Source: Hypomyces perniciosus
Lineage: Eukaryota > Ascomycota > Sordariomycetes > Hypocreales > Hypocreaceae
Direction of reading: 5' to 3'
Length of the DNA stretch: 64,000 nt
Assembly (NCBI GenBank): GCA_008477525.1
Contig: SPDT01000006.1
Coordinates: forward strand, 3,561,501 to 3,625,500
Numbering within the stretch: position 1 is the stretch's first letter; the number at the start of each line of letters is the position of its first letter. The translations under genes were made by a program, and so were the position numbers. Below, in pieces: positions 23,240 to 36,209 of this stretch. The notes under the pieces were generated by a model. The model saw nothing but the letters and a program-made list of their open reading frames with translations. It made no database searches and was not told the DNA's origin.

Positions 23240-26200
23240 GAGAGCAACCGGGGAAAAAGGAGGGCAAGGTCACCCGGGGATCGTAAGAGAATATGGGACT
23301 CTATCTTTGCTTCTATGCTTTATTTCTTTTGGTGTTTTAAATGAGCGTGGCCTTCACCAGATACCCTCATGAGTGTATATAACGGGGCCACATAGATTGG
23401 CAGGTTGGGGAGTCTTCACCGGTCTATATAACCTGGAAGGCTCGGGTAGTGATTTTTTAATTCCGATGTATACAATTGCGTAACGGTTTCTTTTTTACGT
23501 CCTTGACGCCAATGAATTTCCTGGTCATTCATTGTCCTAGTCCTAGATGTGTGCTGTTGTCCTCCCAGCGTTGGGCATGATAATCCCGAGAGGCAGCATT
23601 CGATCAGGTTTCCACGGTCACCGAACAGGTGCAGAGACTCGTTAGCCAAGCGCCAGATGCTTCGTTTGGGCAATTTGGCTGCAGCATCTGCTGGGACAGG
23701 CCCGGTTGACACGTCATTGTACGACTTACGGCTGCATATTACCCTGTAGGCTGGGCGCCTAATGTTGATGGCAGCTTATCGCCACTTGGATGGAGAGAAC
23801 CACACATCAAATGTCTTGAGCAGGGGGACGGTTAGCTCCAGGTCGTCGTCAGGCAGATTTAGCCATTGAGGAATGCTTGTATCTATGTCTTGACAGAAAT
23901 TCGCGAGAGCACTGGTAATACTGCTTCGAATAGTTGGTCAACTTAGGTGATATACAGGGAGGAGGGGCCAGGACTTTTGTCCATGAACCGGGATGTCTGC
24001 GCCGCCACTACTTGTAGTTTTCGGTGTCTGTATGATTGGTAGCGTAACGAGAAAAAATTAGTATATGCCAAAGACATTGCCCATTCACCGAAAGCTTTTT
24101 TGTTGCCGCCGTTATGGAGGTTGTCGTGAATGAGATTCCACCAACGGGAGAGGTTTTGATGTCATAAGTTCTGAGCTTGGGCCAAACGTGGCGTCTTGGT
24201 CCCAGCCAGGCAAGACAAACTTTTTTTGTGGTGTGACCAGAACGATCTCCTCCACCGGGAACTCGCATTGATCACCATCAATGGCTGACTCGGGATTTCA
24301 CACACGGGTCGTCACCGGCGGTTGGAGCCGAGGTAATACTTGTACGAAGTAGACACGGGTGTAAATCCTGTGTGCTCGAACGAGTAGCATAGACTGCCAG
24401 GAATGGCAGTAGTTTGAGATGAGATGACAATTCCCCGATAGTCCCCAGATATTGGAGGGTCCTGCCATGGTGAAACATGGTGTAGACATATGGGATCGAC
24501 GATAAACTTTGATGTGCCTTGACGAAGGGTCGCAGGGTATTAGTAGTTTGTGTAACCTGAGAATTAGATGTTATTCTCCCGGTATGGATATAGAGGTAAG
24601 CAAATTGCATCAGCAGTGTCTTTAGTACAGAATGCCCCTTTGAGTCGACATTTGCTGCATTTGATTTCTGGCTATCTGATGCTAGACACATACATACATA
24701 CATACATACAACTGTTGAAGGAGACTAGACGAACCGTACCTAGGACCGAGCCGCGCTAGATACTGATTCGCCTGTGAGGCATGAAACTCTCCCAACGAAT
24801 CAACGGCGCCAGTGACGTCGGCGGCTGGCTGCCGCCCACCCCTGACGCACCCGGACTCGTAGTACATAGTACGTAATGACGAAACTGGGTTGAAAGTCTT
24901 GCGCTTATGGATGATTGACTGTGAAGGGAGACAGACGTGCGAAGTACTGAGTAGATACAGTGAGACAAAAACAACGTCTGGCGAGATGAATCAAGGAACA
25001 TGCGAGGAGGGCTGCGGGGGAGGGCTTCCTAGAACGGCCAGCGCCAACCCAGCAGACATTATGAGAGTACCGAGTATCTATGTTGCGCAGTTGTATGGAT
25101 ACAAGAGCAATTCTTTGCTTCCTGACCCTGAAGATCAGTGGACAAAGCAGAGTAATTCATACACTGCCGTATGTGCTGTATCCCGGGCAAAAACCACGCT
25201 CTAATTTCTAAGCAAGTATGTCATCTTGATTCGGCTCTTCTGGTGTTGATGCCGCCGTTATGCGATGCAAGACACAGCATAGGTATGTGTTTTTTATGGC
25301 CCTTGACTGTGAGACAACAACCGGGGGAGTACTCGGTTAGCCAACTCGCAACGGGTACTCCGTACGCTCACTACTACAGCAGGCCCGCCGCTGCGATGGC
25401 GTCCACCGTCAGCTCTGATTAGCAGGCGAAGGATGGCTGGCCTCTCTCTCATCCCGACTCCTTATTACGGAGTGCTGTGATGAAGTGTATACATACATAT
25501 ATATGTATGGCAGATGGTGGCTACAGTCAGCCCAAGTGGCAAAAACGGCAAAAGCGACGACAGACAGTACGGAGTACGGAGTAGCTAAAGGAAACCCGAC
25601 CGAGAGGACAAGCCAAGCGGTGCAGATATGCATAGTTTCCGTACTCGTACCATGGCATTCTGTGTGATCGCGGGATCAAATCGACATATGGTTTTTTATG
25701 TACTTCGTAAGATGGGCTTCATCTCGAGGTAGTTGGGCAAAGGCGCCCAGCAGCAGCAGCAGTGGCATGTATAGGTACAAATGTGCTTTTGGCTTAGTAT
25801 CGTCACGGTGCGAATCGGCTCAAGATCCGCAATTTACACCAAAGGCTGCCTGTCCAAGTTAGTAGCAGTTGCGCCAACAAAACGACCGCCACTAAAAACG
25901 CGCTGGCTCTTCCCCTGGTTGTTTAGTTAGTAGTAGTACTACTACCTGTACTGTATACTTCGTATACACGAACAAGGTAGTAATAGCATGGTGGACAACC
26001 GAGCGAATGAGTCGCATGCTACCAGGAGCCGTCGCCTGCAACCAGCATCCATAAAGAAGCCTTTTTCCCACCAGCTGATGGTGCTGGACCCTTTCTGTGT
26101 CACTCGCTCAGGGGTGGTTTTGGCACAGATTCATAGGGCAAAGCAAAAAACCACGTGCCAAAAAGCAAAGGCGGGAGGGCCAAGCACAAGCAGCCTCCGC

Positions 26201-27516
26201 CATCATCCATGTGACGGGGGCGCTGTGATCCACTGAAATCGACTGCCACTGGGGCACTATGGACACTATGGACACTATGGACACTATGGACACTATGGAC
26301 ACTATGGACACTATGGACACTATGGACACTATGGACACTATGGACGCTATCCTCCAGCACTAACTCATCAAAGCCGCACTCACGCCGACCCAACCAGCCA
26401 GAATAAACCACAGAAGAAAGAGGCGCACCACCGCGCAAGGACCGCACTAACGCCGCAAAGGACAGTCGATCGATCCAGTTCGTATTTCACACTAGTCTGC
26501 CCTGGACAGGCGGATGGTCAGTGCCTTCAGTGGACGAGCGAAAGATGCTGCGAGTAGTGCTGCTCCGTGCTCCGTACTTTGTACGGCCATGGACTGCCTG
26601 TCGTGGGCTGTTAGTGCGATACTTGCATTGTTACGGTGCAGGCCTTTGCATTTCCCTTGCCCAGGCTGACACGCTCAGGTAGCGCTGCATCAGGCCCATG
26701 TACGAAGTACACCTATACTTGGACGACGCCAGCAATACGTACCGACAGCTTCGCACCAGGCTTGGACAGCCGGTCAAGGGTCAAGGGTCAAGGGTCAAGG
26801 GGAGGGGAGAACGCTCCAAGCCGCTCCAAGCCAGACCAGACCCTCCCTCCCTCTCTCACTCGCTCTCACCACGCTCCTAGCCGACTCCGCCTTCACCACG
26901 TCCCATTTCCCTCGACGCTGGGCGGCGGTGCTGTCGACCTGTGAATCCCTCTGTACGGAGTAGCCTTTCCCAGTTCGTCCTCCCCTCTAAAGCTTTCCTC
27001 TCCCCACAGTGTACGCTCTCGCCTCGTCTTTTCCCGCGCGACACGGTGATCGGTTCGGTCGGTCTATCAAACACAGGACGGGCCTCGAGGCATCTCTTGC
27101 GCATGTTGTGCTTCTCCCACTCCGGTCGCCGCTAGCCAATCTTTCAGCCTCCCTCCGCCGCTGGCTGTTTGCTCGCTCTCCTTCTCCTCCCGTCCCGACT
27201 TCTCACCCACGCCACCAAATGATGATCGGACGCCTGCGTATGCCTTGTTGATTGTCGTCGCTTACTCGAGCCGAGTCTCCTTCGCCCATCTCAGGTCCCG
27301 GTGCCTTGGTCTCGATCTCGATCTCGATCTCGACCCGCCTGGCCGAACTACTGCTACAATTTCTCGCCCGCCTCCGCCTCCGCCTCCGTCTCCGTCTCCG
27401 TCTCCTCCTCCTCCTCACTCATCCTCATCCTCACCCGTCGCTCCTCAGCTCCTCACCCAACCTCACAACATCCTTTTGTCGCCTGACTGCGGCCGAGCAG
27501 TCCTGCCCCGCCCGGC
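23240..27516. promoter_or_regulatory. 4.3-kb non-coding region upstream of nik1
   Basis: No gene was recognised on either strand. The region contains the 3' UTR of the Munc13-like gene and presumably a long promoter and leader for nik1. It holds a CATA repeat (about 24690-24710), many TACGAAGTA/TACGGAGTA motifs (24340, 25334, 25566-25585, 25700, 25970, 26560, 26700, 26955), a four-copy GGTCAAG repeat (26772-26801), a 9-bp minisatellite listed separately, and a CT-rich tract at 27360-27480 just before the start codon. Confidence 0.5.
26253..26350. repeat. 9-bp tandem minisatellite (GGACACTAT)n
   Basis: About 10-11 head-to-tail copies of GGACACTAT, nearly all identical. Only the edge copies differ (for example GGACGCTAT at the right end). 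It lies 1.2 kb upstream of the nik1 start codon. The unit is a multiple of three, so short open frames run through it, but nothing else supports coding. Confidence 0.95.
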
Positions 27517-30500
27517 ATGGTCGACGACGCTGCTCTGGCTGCGGCTGCTGAGCTCATCGCCTCGCTCGCACCCGAACCGGCCTCTGCCTCGTCGATATCT
27601 GCGGGGCTCTGCTCCAATATCAAGCTCCCGGGCCGTGAGACCCCCGCAAAACGCAGCCTAGAAATTGAACTTGAGAGACTCGCCCTACGGATTTCTCAGC
27701 TCGAGAGCAGGGCATCGGCCTCGCCCGCTGCTGTCTTGCCCGAGACCCCAAACGAGTCCAACGACAACGACACGCTCTTCAACGATGATGCCGAACCGCC
27801 CGTCAATGGCCACCCTGAGCCAAGGTTGTCCCAGGCTGATGAAGGTAGCTTGGACAGTCCGATTTTTGTATCCCACCAGCTGACCGAGGAAGCGCTGCAA
27901 GGACTGCACGATCATGTCGTCGACCAGTCCAAGCTTCTAGATAGCCAGCGCCAGGAACTTGCTGGCGTCAACGCTCAGTTGCTTGAGCAGAAACAACTCC
28001 AGGAACGTGCCCTCGAGATACTTGAGCAAGAGCGTGTTGCGACACTGGAGAGGGAATTATGGAAACACCAAAAGGCCAACGAGGCCTTCCAAAAGGCCCT
28101 CCGCGAGATCGGTGAGATTGTCACAGCTGTTGCTCGTGGTGACCTAACGATGAAGGTCCGCATGAACAGCGTTGAAATGGACCCCGAAATTACAACATTC
28201 AAGCGAACCATCAATGCCATGATGGACCAGCTGCAGACCTTTGCCAGTGAGGTCTCTCGTGTCGCCCGTGAGGTCGGCACCGAGGGTCTACTTGGTGGCC
28301 AGGCTCGTATTGGTGGCGTAGATGGTGTATGGAAAGAATTGACAGACAACGGTATGGCACCCGCTCCCCTACGGCCAAGTTGCCGTGTACACAACTAACA
28401 ATACAACCAATAGTGAACGTCATGGCACAAAACCTCACTGATCAAGGTACGCACCCCCTCAACTGAGCTCCTCTCTACTCGGGTGGGAGGAAAAGACCTC
28501 TAGGTCGTCATAGTCTGACACAGGCATCATCTAGTGCGAGAGATCGCTTCCGTCACGACTGCAGTCGCCCATGGTGACTTGACAAAGAAAATCGAGCGGC
28601 CAGCAAGAGGCGAGATCCTACAGCTGCAACAAACCATCAATACCATGGTGGACCAATTGCGAACGTTTGCATCCGAAGTCACACGCGTAGCCAGAGATGT
28701 CGGAACCGAGGGTATTTTGGGTGGTCAGGCGGATGTCGGGGGCGTGCAGGGCATGTGGAATGACCTGACTGTCAACGTCAACGCCATGGCCAACAATTTG
28801 ACGACCCAGGTGCGCGACATTATCAAGGTCACGACAGCTGTCGCCAAGGGAGATCTTACCCAGAAGGTCCAAGCTGACTGCAGGGGAGAAATCTTCGAGC
28901 TCAAGTCAACCATCAACTCTATGGTAGACCAACTACAACAATTCGCCCGCGAAGTCACCAAGATTGCGAGAGAAGTCGGAACAGAGGGCCGCCTGGGCGG
29001 TCAAGCAACAGTCCATGATGTCGAAGGCACTTGGAGAGACCTCACTGAGAATGTCAACGGCATGGCCATGAATCTGACGACTCAAGTGCGTGAAATCGCC
29101 AAGGTTACCACTGCCGTGGCCAGGGGTGATCTTACCAAGAAGATTGGGGTCGAGGTCAAGGGAGAAATTTTGGAACTGAAGAACACCATCAACCAGATGG
29201 TGGATCGTCTAGGTGCATTCGCCGTTGAGGTCAGCAAAGTGGCCCGAGAAGTCGGCACAGATGGAACTCTGGGTGGCCAAGCTCAAGTTGCAAATCTTGA
29301 GGGTAAATGGAAAGATCTAACCGAAAATGTCAACACCATGGCCTCGAATCTCACCATGCAGGTATGTGATCTGGCGCTGACCTCGGATCATGACAGTGGT
29401 CAGTATGGCAAAACTAACACCACACGTTTCACCAGGTTAGAAGTATATCTGCAGTCACACAAGCAATTGCGAACGGAGACATGAGTCAAACAATTGAAGT
29501 CCAGGCAAGCGGCGAGATACAAGTCCTAAAAGAGACCATCAACAACATGGTTTCGCGCTTGTCAAGTTTCTGCTACGAAGTGCAGCGTGTAGCCAAGGAT
29601 GTCGGTGTCGACGGCAAGATGGGTGCCCAGGCTGACGTTGCTGGCCTGAATGGTCGCTGGAAAGAAATTACCACGGACGTCAATACCATGGCGAGCAATT
29701 TGGTAAGTGGCCCATACTCATCGTCGATCCTTTGAATACGACACAGTGCCGTGACACTAATGATAAATAGACTACGCAAGTGCGAGCGTTCTCTGATATT
29801 ACCAACTTGGCTACAGACGGGGACTTTACCAAGCTTGTCGACGTGGAAGCGTCCGGCGAGATGGACGAGCTGAAGAAGAAAATCAATCAGATGATTTCAA
29901 ATCTCAGAGACAGTATTCAGAGGAACACGCAAGCCAGAGAAGCTGCCGAGTTGGCCAATAAGACTAAATCAGAGTTCCTTGCCAACATGTCCCACGAGAT
30001 TCGGACGCCCATGAACGGAATTATCGGAATGACTCAGTTGACCTTGGACACCGACTTGACACAATATCAGCGAGAGATGCTAAATATTGTCAATGATCTT
30101 GCAAACAGTCTCCTAACGATCATCGACGACATCTTGGATTTGTCCAAGATCGAGGCCAGGAGAATGGTTATTGAAGAGATCCCGTATACGTTACGAGGTA
30201 CCGTCTTCAACGCACTGAAGACTCTGGCAGTCAAAGCGAACGAGAAATTCCTCGATCTCACATATAGGGTTGATAGTTCGGTCCCGGACTACGTCATTGG
30301 TGACTCATTCCGTTTGAGGCAGATTATTCTGAACCTCGTGGGCAATGCTATTAAGTTTACTGAGCATGGCGAGGTCAGCCTGACCATCCAGGAGCAAGAG
30401 GATAAGGGGCAGGTCGGACCTGGAGAGTACGCCATCGAGTTTATCGTGGAGGACACTGGAATTGGCATTGCCAAGGACAAGCTCAACCTCATCTTCGACA

Positions 30501-31837
30501 CATTCCAACAGGCTGATGGCTCCATGACACGGAAGTTTGGTGGTACTGGTCTAGGCTTGTCCATTTCAAAACGCCTTGTGAATCTCATGGGTGGTGACTT
30601 GTGGGTGAACAGTGAGGCCGGAAAAGGTAGCGAGTTCCACTTCACTTGCCGAGTGAAGCTGGCCGATGAGCATGCTGAAAGCATCCAGGAAGCTCTGAAA
30701 CCCTACCGTGGCCACCAAGTGCTCTTCGTTGATAAGGCTCAATCGAGCTCTGGTGCAGAAATCAGGGAAATGTTAGAGGAAATCGGCCTGCACCCTGTTG
30801 TTGTCAATTCGGAGAAGAGTTCGGCCCTCACCCGCCTGAAGGAGGGTGGTGCCTTGCCGTATGACGCCATTATTGTCGACTCGATTGACACTGCTAGGAG
30901 GTTGAGAGCAGTGGACGATTTCAAGTATCTCCCTATTGTTCTCTTGGCCCCCATCGTTCATGTTAGCCTGAAATCCTGCTTGGATTTGGGTATCACTTCG
31001 TACATGACGACACCATGCAAACTCATTGATCTCAGTAACGGCATGATCCCTGCTTTGGAGAACAGGGCCACACCATCCCTTGCGGATATTACCAAATCGT
31101 TCGAGATTTTGCTCGCAGAAGACAATACTGTCAACCAGAGACTGGCTGTGAAGATTCTCGAGAAATATCACCACGTTGTCACCGTTGTGGGTAACGGCTG
31201 GGAAGCTGTCGAGGCTGTCAAGCAAAAGAAGTTTGATGTCATTCTCATGGATGTTCAAATGCCCATCATGGTAAGTATCGAATTGGAGACGAGTTGGCTT
31301 TCCACTCCTCCTTTCCTTCTATTATTGGTAGCCTAAGCGACTAACATCCTGCAGGGAGGATTTGAAGCTACAGGCAAGATTCGGGAGTACGAGCGCGGCA
31401 TGGGAACGCACAGGACTCCTATTATCGCGCTAACTGCACATGCAATGATGGGAGACCGCGAGAAGTGTATCCAGGCCCAAATGGATGAGTATCTCTCGAA
31501 GCCGTTGCAGCAGAACCAGCTCATCCAGACCATCCTGAAGTGTGCTACACTTGGAGGTGCATTGCTTGAGAAGAACCGGGAGCGAGAGCTAGCACTTCAA
31601 GTAGAGGCGAAGGCCTCGGGGCGTCTAGTGGAAAGCGAACGGCGTCTGCTGCGACCGAGCTTGGAAGGCCGCTCATTCACAACGAGGGAGCCCTTAACAA
31701 CCAAGAGGAAGGCCATAACCAGGACCATTATGGAGACCGCAGAACCAACCGGTTCCTTAAAGGTACCGGAGGAGCAGGAGGACTCTGTGTCAACTGCACG
31801 TGAAGATCTTTCCGACAAGCGAAGTCTCTCCAGCTAA
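27517..31837 (+). CDS. nik1: group III hybrid histidine kinase Nik1/Os-1
   Basis: This cytosolic osmosensor kinase controls the HOG MAPK phosphorelay and is the known target pathway of phenylpyrrole and dicarboximide fungicides. Six exons (27517-28351, 28414-28446, 28535-29361, 29436-29702, 29771-31270, 31355-31837) give 1314 aa, the usual size. Exon 2 is only 33 bp. After a disordered start and a coiled coil come five complete HAMP units of about 92 residues and a partial sixth (about 185-705), each with a V-R-x-I start and a GDL-like motif. The phosphoacceptor is His729 in [11 protein letters not shown]. ATPase motifs follow, including an N-box [16 protein letters not shown] and GGTGLGLSI. 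The receiver has Asp1148 in MDVQMP, an acidic pair in AEDN and the Lys in SKPL. No membrane segment is present. Identification is secure. Confidence 0.96.
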
Positions 31838-32876
31838 CGCCTGTTGCTGCAATCTCAGCCATTCTTACGACTCGGAATTGTTTCGATATCACGTGGGCCT
31901 CATTGCTAGTCAAAGCAGTTGTCTTGTTTTGGGATTATATTGCTAGCCCTCGTTCTTTCTCCTGGCGAATATGGTGTTTGACATGAACCTGGACGAGAAA
32001 AAGGATGTGACGGTCTTTTTCTGCTTTTCTAGTCCAATGATGTCTTCTCTAATTGTTTATCTCTCTCATCCCCCCTTTCTATTGTATTTTATCTCGTGGT
32101 GTCTTGTTTTTGCTTGATCTTTTTTTTGGGAACCGAGCTTTGTCCTTGTGTCTGGCCATACTTCGAAAGCTTCATTCAACAAGTCTCATGGAATGTTGGT
32201 CGGTGCTTGTGCGTGGGAAGGAGAGGATGGTACGAAATGAAACGACAGATTTAGCCTTTTGCCTGGCTTGCTCCCCAACAGGCAAAGGGGTAGCCAAGCC
32301 AGGATGGACACATTTATTCTGTTGGAGCAGCAGCAGTATGGTTTGCGTGGGAATTGCGGATGAAATGGCATAGCGAAAGACTAGGTTATTCTCGGTGCGG
32401 GAAGATGATTTTTTTCTTTCTCTTTCTCTTTTTCTTTTTATAAAACTCGGGCCGGTTTCAGCACAGAAAAGGTGGTGCTGGATGGCCAACGACCTTGACG
32501 AAAGGGATGGGGATGGGGGAAGGGGGATGGATGGAATCTTTCAAAGTTGAGGACCATTTTCATCTCTTACTAGCGGCATCAAAGACTCTTTTTATTTCTG
32601 GGATCGAATATATTATTCCCTTTTCCTTTTGTGCGTGTGAGGTGTCTATTACTCGCTCCTTAAGTGATAGATGTCAAGATTTTGGTGAACAGAACACCTC
32701 TTTCATCCTACCACGTGTAGCAGCAGTAGCGGTATAAGGAGAGTGACTTATTCACCTCCCCATCTTTGTGTGCCAGTGGTATGTATTCCTACGTAACAAG
32801 TCCTTGCCAACGCCAGCACAACACCAATAAACAGACAGGACCCCTGTGTCAAAATCATGATGACGATGGGCGCCCG
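31838..32876. other. convergent 3' intergenic region
   Basis: This 1.04-kb region lies between the stops of nik1 and the minus-strand small gene. It is T-rich in places (32100-32130, 32410-32440) and should contain both 3' UTRs. No coding signal was recognised. Confidence 0.5.
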
Positions 32877-33690
32877 TTACTCCTCCTTCTTGTTGCTGTT
32901 GGCCTTGTCCACCGCCTTCTCTGTGCCCTTCTTGTGGCTGTTGCAGTCGTCGTTTTCACCACTGCCACCAGCAGTGGCTCCAGCCTCGAGGGCCGCTAGA
33001 ATAGCATCAAGCTTGCTCTCGAGATTTGTCAAATTGGCCTCCATCGTGGAGGCGGCTTGTTCACCCCTGTTTGTTTCTCGTTGGCGGCCAGCACCAAGTT
33101 ATTGATTAGTCCATCAAACTCCGATTTGCTTCTGCATAAACCTAACCGGGGGGAGGGGGAAACAAAATCATTGATGAGAGAGAATGAGAGAAGAAAGCAA
33201 GGGATAAAAGCAAGGGGTGTGTTAAAGAAGCAAGGTTATTTCCTCGTTTCTTTCACTCTGGGATGTGATGCACACGATCGGGCGATCTGTGGAGGGAGAT
33301 CGAGAAGCGATTTACCTTGCAATATCTTGGAAGGCCTAGAATAACATGGTTAGTCATGTGATTCGAGTGATGATTTAGACGAAGCCTTAAAGGGGGGAAA
33401 GGGGGAGGGGGCGTGTAGATATTTGAGACAGCGAAGGCTTTTTTTTTCCTTTTTTTTTTTTTTTTTGGAATGGCGGGCTTTTTTCGTAATGCCATCCGTA
33501 GCATGGGGAAACCGTTCTCATGGGAGAAAAGTAGGGAAAGGTTACACGAGGATTCCCTTTATCCATACGGAACGACATGAGACATGGGGGAGGGAGAGAA
33601 ACCACATACCTGAGCGAGGTCTGCAAGAGACTGGTTTGAGTTGGAGGATGGTGACTCTGTGGTAGCCGAGTTTTGGGGTGGCGATGTCAT
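32877..33690 (-). CDS. small coiled-coil protein of unknown function, apparent frameshift
   Basis: The likely exons are 33610-33690, 33316-33335 (20 bp) and 32877-33131. Splicing joins 27 N-terminal residues, a short helix and a helical segment with an IN-NLVLAA motif. At a run of four Cs on the plus strand (33064-33067) the frame breaks. The helical continuation (N-x-L-E-S-K-L-D-A-I-L) lies in another frame to a TAA at 32877-32879, while the first frame reaches a TGA within about 50 bp. A complete product would be about 117 aa, with a heptad-like middle and a Lys/Asp-rich tail. I do not recognise the family. The first intron (274 bp) is unusually long. A sequence error, a real frameshift or a wrong exon model are all possible. 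Confidence 0.45.
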
Positions 33691-35511
33691 GGCTGAGATT
33701 CTGTGCTTTTCTTGTGTTTTTGTCTTTATTTATTATTATTATTATGATTGAATTTTCACGGCGGTGTTTTAGGCGTTGAAAGGGATAGGTATCTGAAGCA
33801 ACGGTTTGATGAGCGTGAGGTTGAGGCTGAGAGGGTGTGTGATGTCACTTCCCATTGCTGAGTTGAGTCGAGCCGGGCTGATGCGAACTCACGTGATGCA
33901 TCGGACAGCTTTAGTAGGTACCCTACCTATGCAGATACGTATTGGTTTCGTCTAATAATCACTAACAATTCCTATCTCCTGGATATACGGAGTAGTAGTG
34001 GTAGTATTGCCAACAGGAGCGCCCCGAACATTGTGGATCAATGTTTCCAACTTAGGAATTATTCAGATGAGGTCTAGACTTGGATGGCCTTTGCCCATGC
34101 AGGTAGAAGTTGCATGGATCGCTGGGTAGACAGATAGTAATGGCCACGACAAAAGGCCAATGCATCGTACGAGTTGGGCCAATCCACAGAACGTGACGAT
34201 AACTCGTCGCATTTGCATACCTATACGCCCGGTTCTTTAGGTGGGCTTCCGTGTCTTCGTTGATACGGCAGGCCGCAAAGCTGCACAACCCATGCTCGTT
34301 CCATCTGCATGAACCGCACAGATTTGCTTTGCCTGCGCTAAAAGCTCACACACCACGCTCTAGCTCCCCCGTTTTCTGTCAACTGCTGCAACCTCCTCAA
34401 TCCCTTTTTCTTTGGCCAACGGTCCTGACATGGAAACGTATCTCGTGTGAACTTGGTCTGCTGTTGCTTGATTAACGCATGGTGGCCGGGAGTCAGAGAT
34501 CGGCGATCCAGCAACTCGAGTAGTATAGCAATGTAAGGGGCGGTTCGTCCAACACCCCCCCCCCTCTCTCTTTCTCTCCCTACATTTGCGTGATGGGGAT
34601 AGACGAAACTTGCACTTCGTCTCAATGTCGTCAAACCGCCGCCGTTTTCCCACCAACAACGCCGGCCGTCTTCCGCGAGGTGAGGGAGGGCGCACCGTAA
34701 GACGCCGTACAGCAAAGACATATTACAAGCCCTCAGGGTTCAGGGATCAACGCAGTCCAAGTCCAACCAAACTGCCTGACCTGACCAAAAAGCACCGGAC
34801 ACATCGCCGGTGGATGCAAGTCATTCTTCAGAAAATGCGCCAAGAAGAGGCCTCGACCTGAACTTGCTGGCCATTCGGCGCGAACGGTGCGCTGTTCAAG
34901 CAGAAGCAATTAATATTAGCGACAAATGGCGTTCCTAGACCGACCAGCCGACCAAGCAATAGTGTCCCCTCTTGTTGCAAATCGAACGACTTGGCAAGAT
35001 GCACACAACATGCACCTCGCAAGATGAGAGGAACCCAGCAATACAAGGATCAAGTCGCACAATCCCGTATGCGGTATTACCGCCCTTTGTGGTAGTAGTA
35101 TGTGTACGAAGTACGTATCATATATCTCGAAGAGGCAAGGCAGCCTCTTGTCTGGTTGAGCGTCTCTGTGAATTGTGCGTTGGTGGCACCGATAACATGT
35201 GTGCCGTGACAAGCGCGTATCTGACTTGTCACTCGCTCTCTTATGTACACACCCCTCCCATGCAGGTGCCGACGGTCTAGATCTCAGAGATGCAACATAC
35301 CATCAACTGGTTTCTGTCAGCATGTCGACTATTGGGAGAAATAGCAGAGGTTGTTGAGGTTGTAAGCAAGCAGATGGTAGGCTGTTTGGGTGTCATCGAT
35401 GGGTGAGCAGGAGATCGAGATGCGGCGCTCTGGGAGTCAATTTGGTATTACTCTTATTATCGTAGCACCTCCATCCCTCTTCGTTTTTGAGTCGTCAATA
35501 ATACCCACGGG

Positions 35512-35544
35512 TCTTCACGCAAGGCTCCTTGCCTTGCGTGAAGA
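35512..35544. repeat. perfect 14-bp inverted repeat, 5-nt loop
   Basis: Arms 35512-35525 and 35531-35544 are exact reverse complements around the loop TCCTT. The stem is GC-containing and would form a stable hairpin in DNA or RNA. It is isolated in non-coding DNA, and no poly-T run follows immediately. Its role is unknown. Confidence 0.9.
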
Positions 35545-36191
35545 GGGAGAGGAAATGGGTTCCAAATACGAGGGGCTCGTATGTTCTCGTATGTGTGTAC
35601 GTACATACACAGTTGTGGAGGAGTATTTTTGTAAATTAACGTGCGTTAAGCTTCCGGGAGATGCCTCCGGGCCAGGGCCATCTCGATGGGTCCCTGTGTG
35701 TCTAGAGTATCACGGCATGGGCCTGAATAGTAGGAATGAGGGAAAACCCAGGAAGACCCATCTGACATGATCGAGATCTCCGACCGGTGGCCGTGATTAC
35801 TAGTCGAGAGCTAGAGAATCTCCCATGGCGGGTGGATGCCGCGTGCTGGGGACGTTTCTCGGAAAAGAGCGTCCTGAAATCTGCGCCCTGGCTGGCTGCG
35901 GTTGGTCTCATCCAAGTAGTACGAGCAACCGAGGAGTGCCGACACCCGCGTATAACGGACAACTAACTCTCTCTCGAGTCTCATCGGTTTTTCCGCAGAC
36001 CGTATTTTATTTATTTCCGAAAGTCGAAATGACAATTCATGGAGGCATGAATATGGAGCATGCCACATGTAAGCCATCATCATTGGCTTTTCTCAGACCG
36101 AGACAAGGAGGCCTGGCCATGTTGTACGGAGTACTCCGCACCGTGCTCGTATGTCGACCAGCGAGCGGAGGCATGAATGGAGTACTACTTC

Positions 36192-36209
36192 GTACTCCGT
36201 ACGGAGTAC
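36192..36209. repeat. 18-bp perfect palindrome GTACTCCGTACGGAGTAC
   Basis: This is a self-complementary sequence made of two inverted copies of the TACGGAGTA motif that recurs through the intergenic DNA of this window. Confidence 0.95.

Noticed and set aside
26253..26350. Possible CRISPR array
   Set aside because: The units are contiguous 9-bp copies with no spacers, in a eukaryotic genome; it is a minisatellite.
26100..26447. Val-His-Ser repeat protein read through the minisatellite
   Set aside because: All frames of a 9-bp repeat stay open; there is no splice or motif support outside the repeat.
34586..34861. Basic 91-codon plus-strand frame
   Set aside because: The Arg-rich reading arises from GC-rich sequence; the opposite strand is equally open and nothing supports either.
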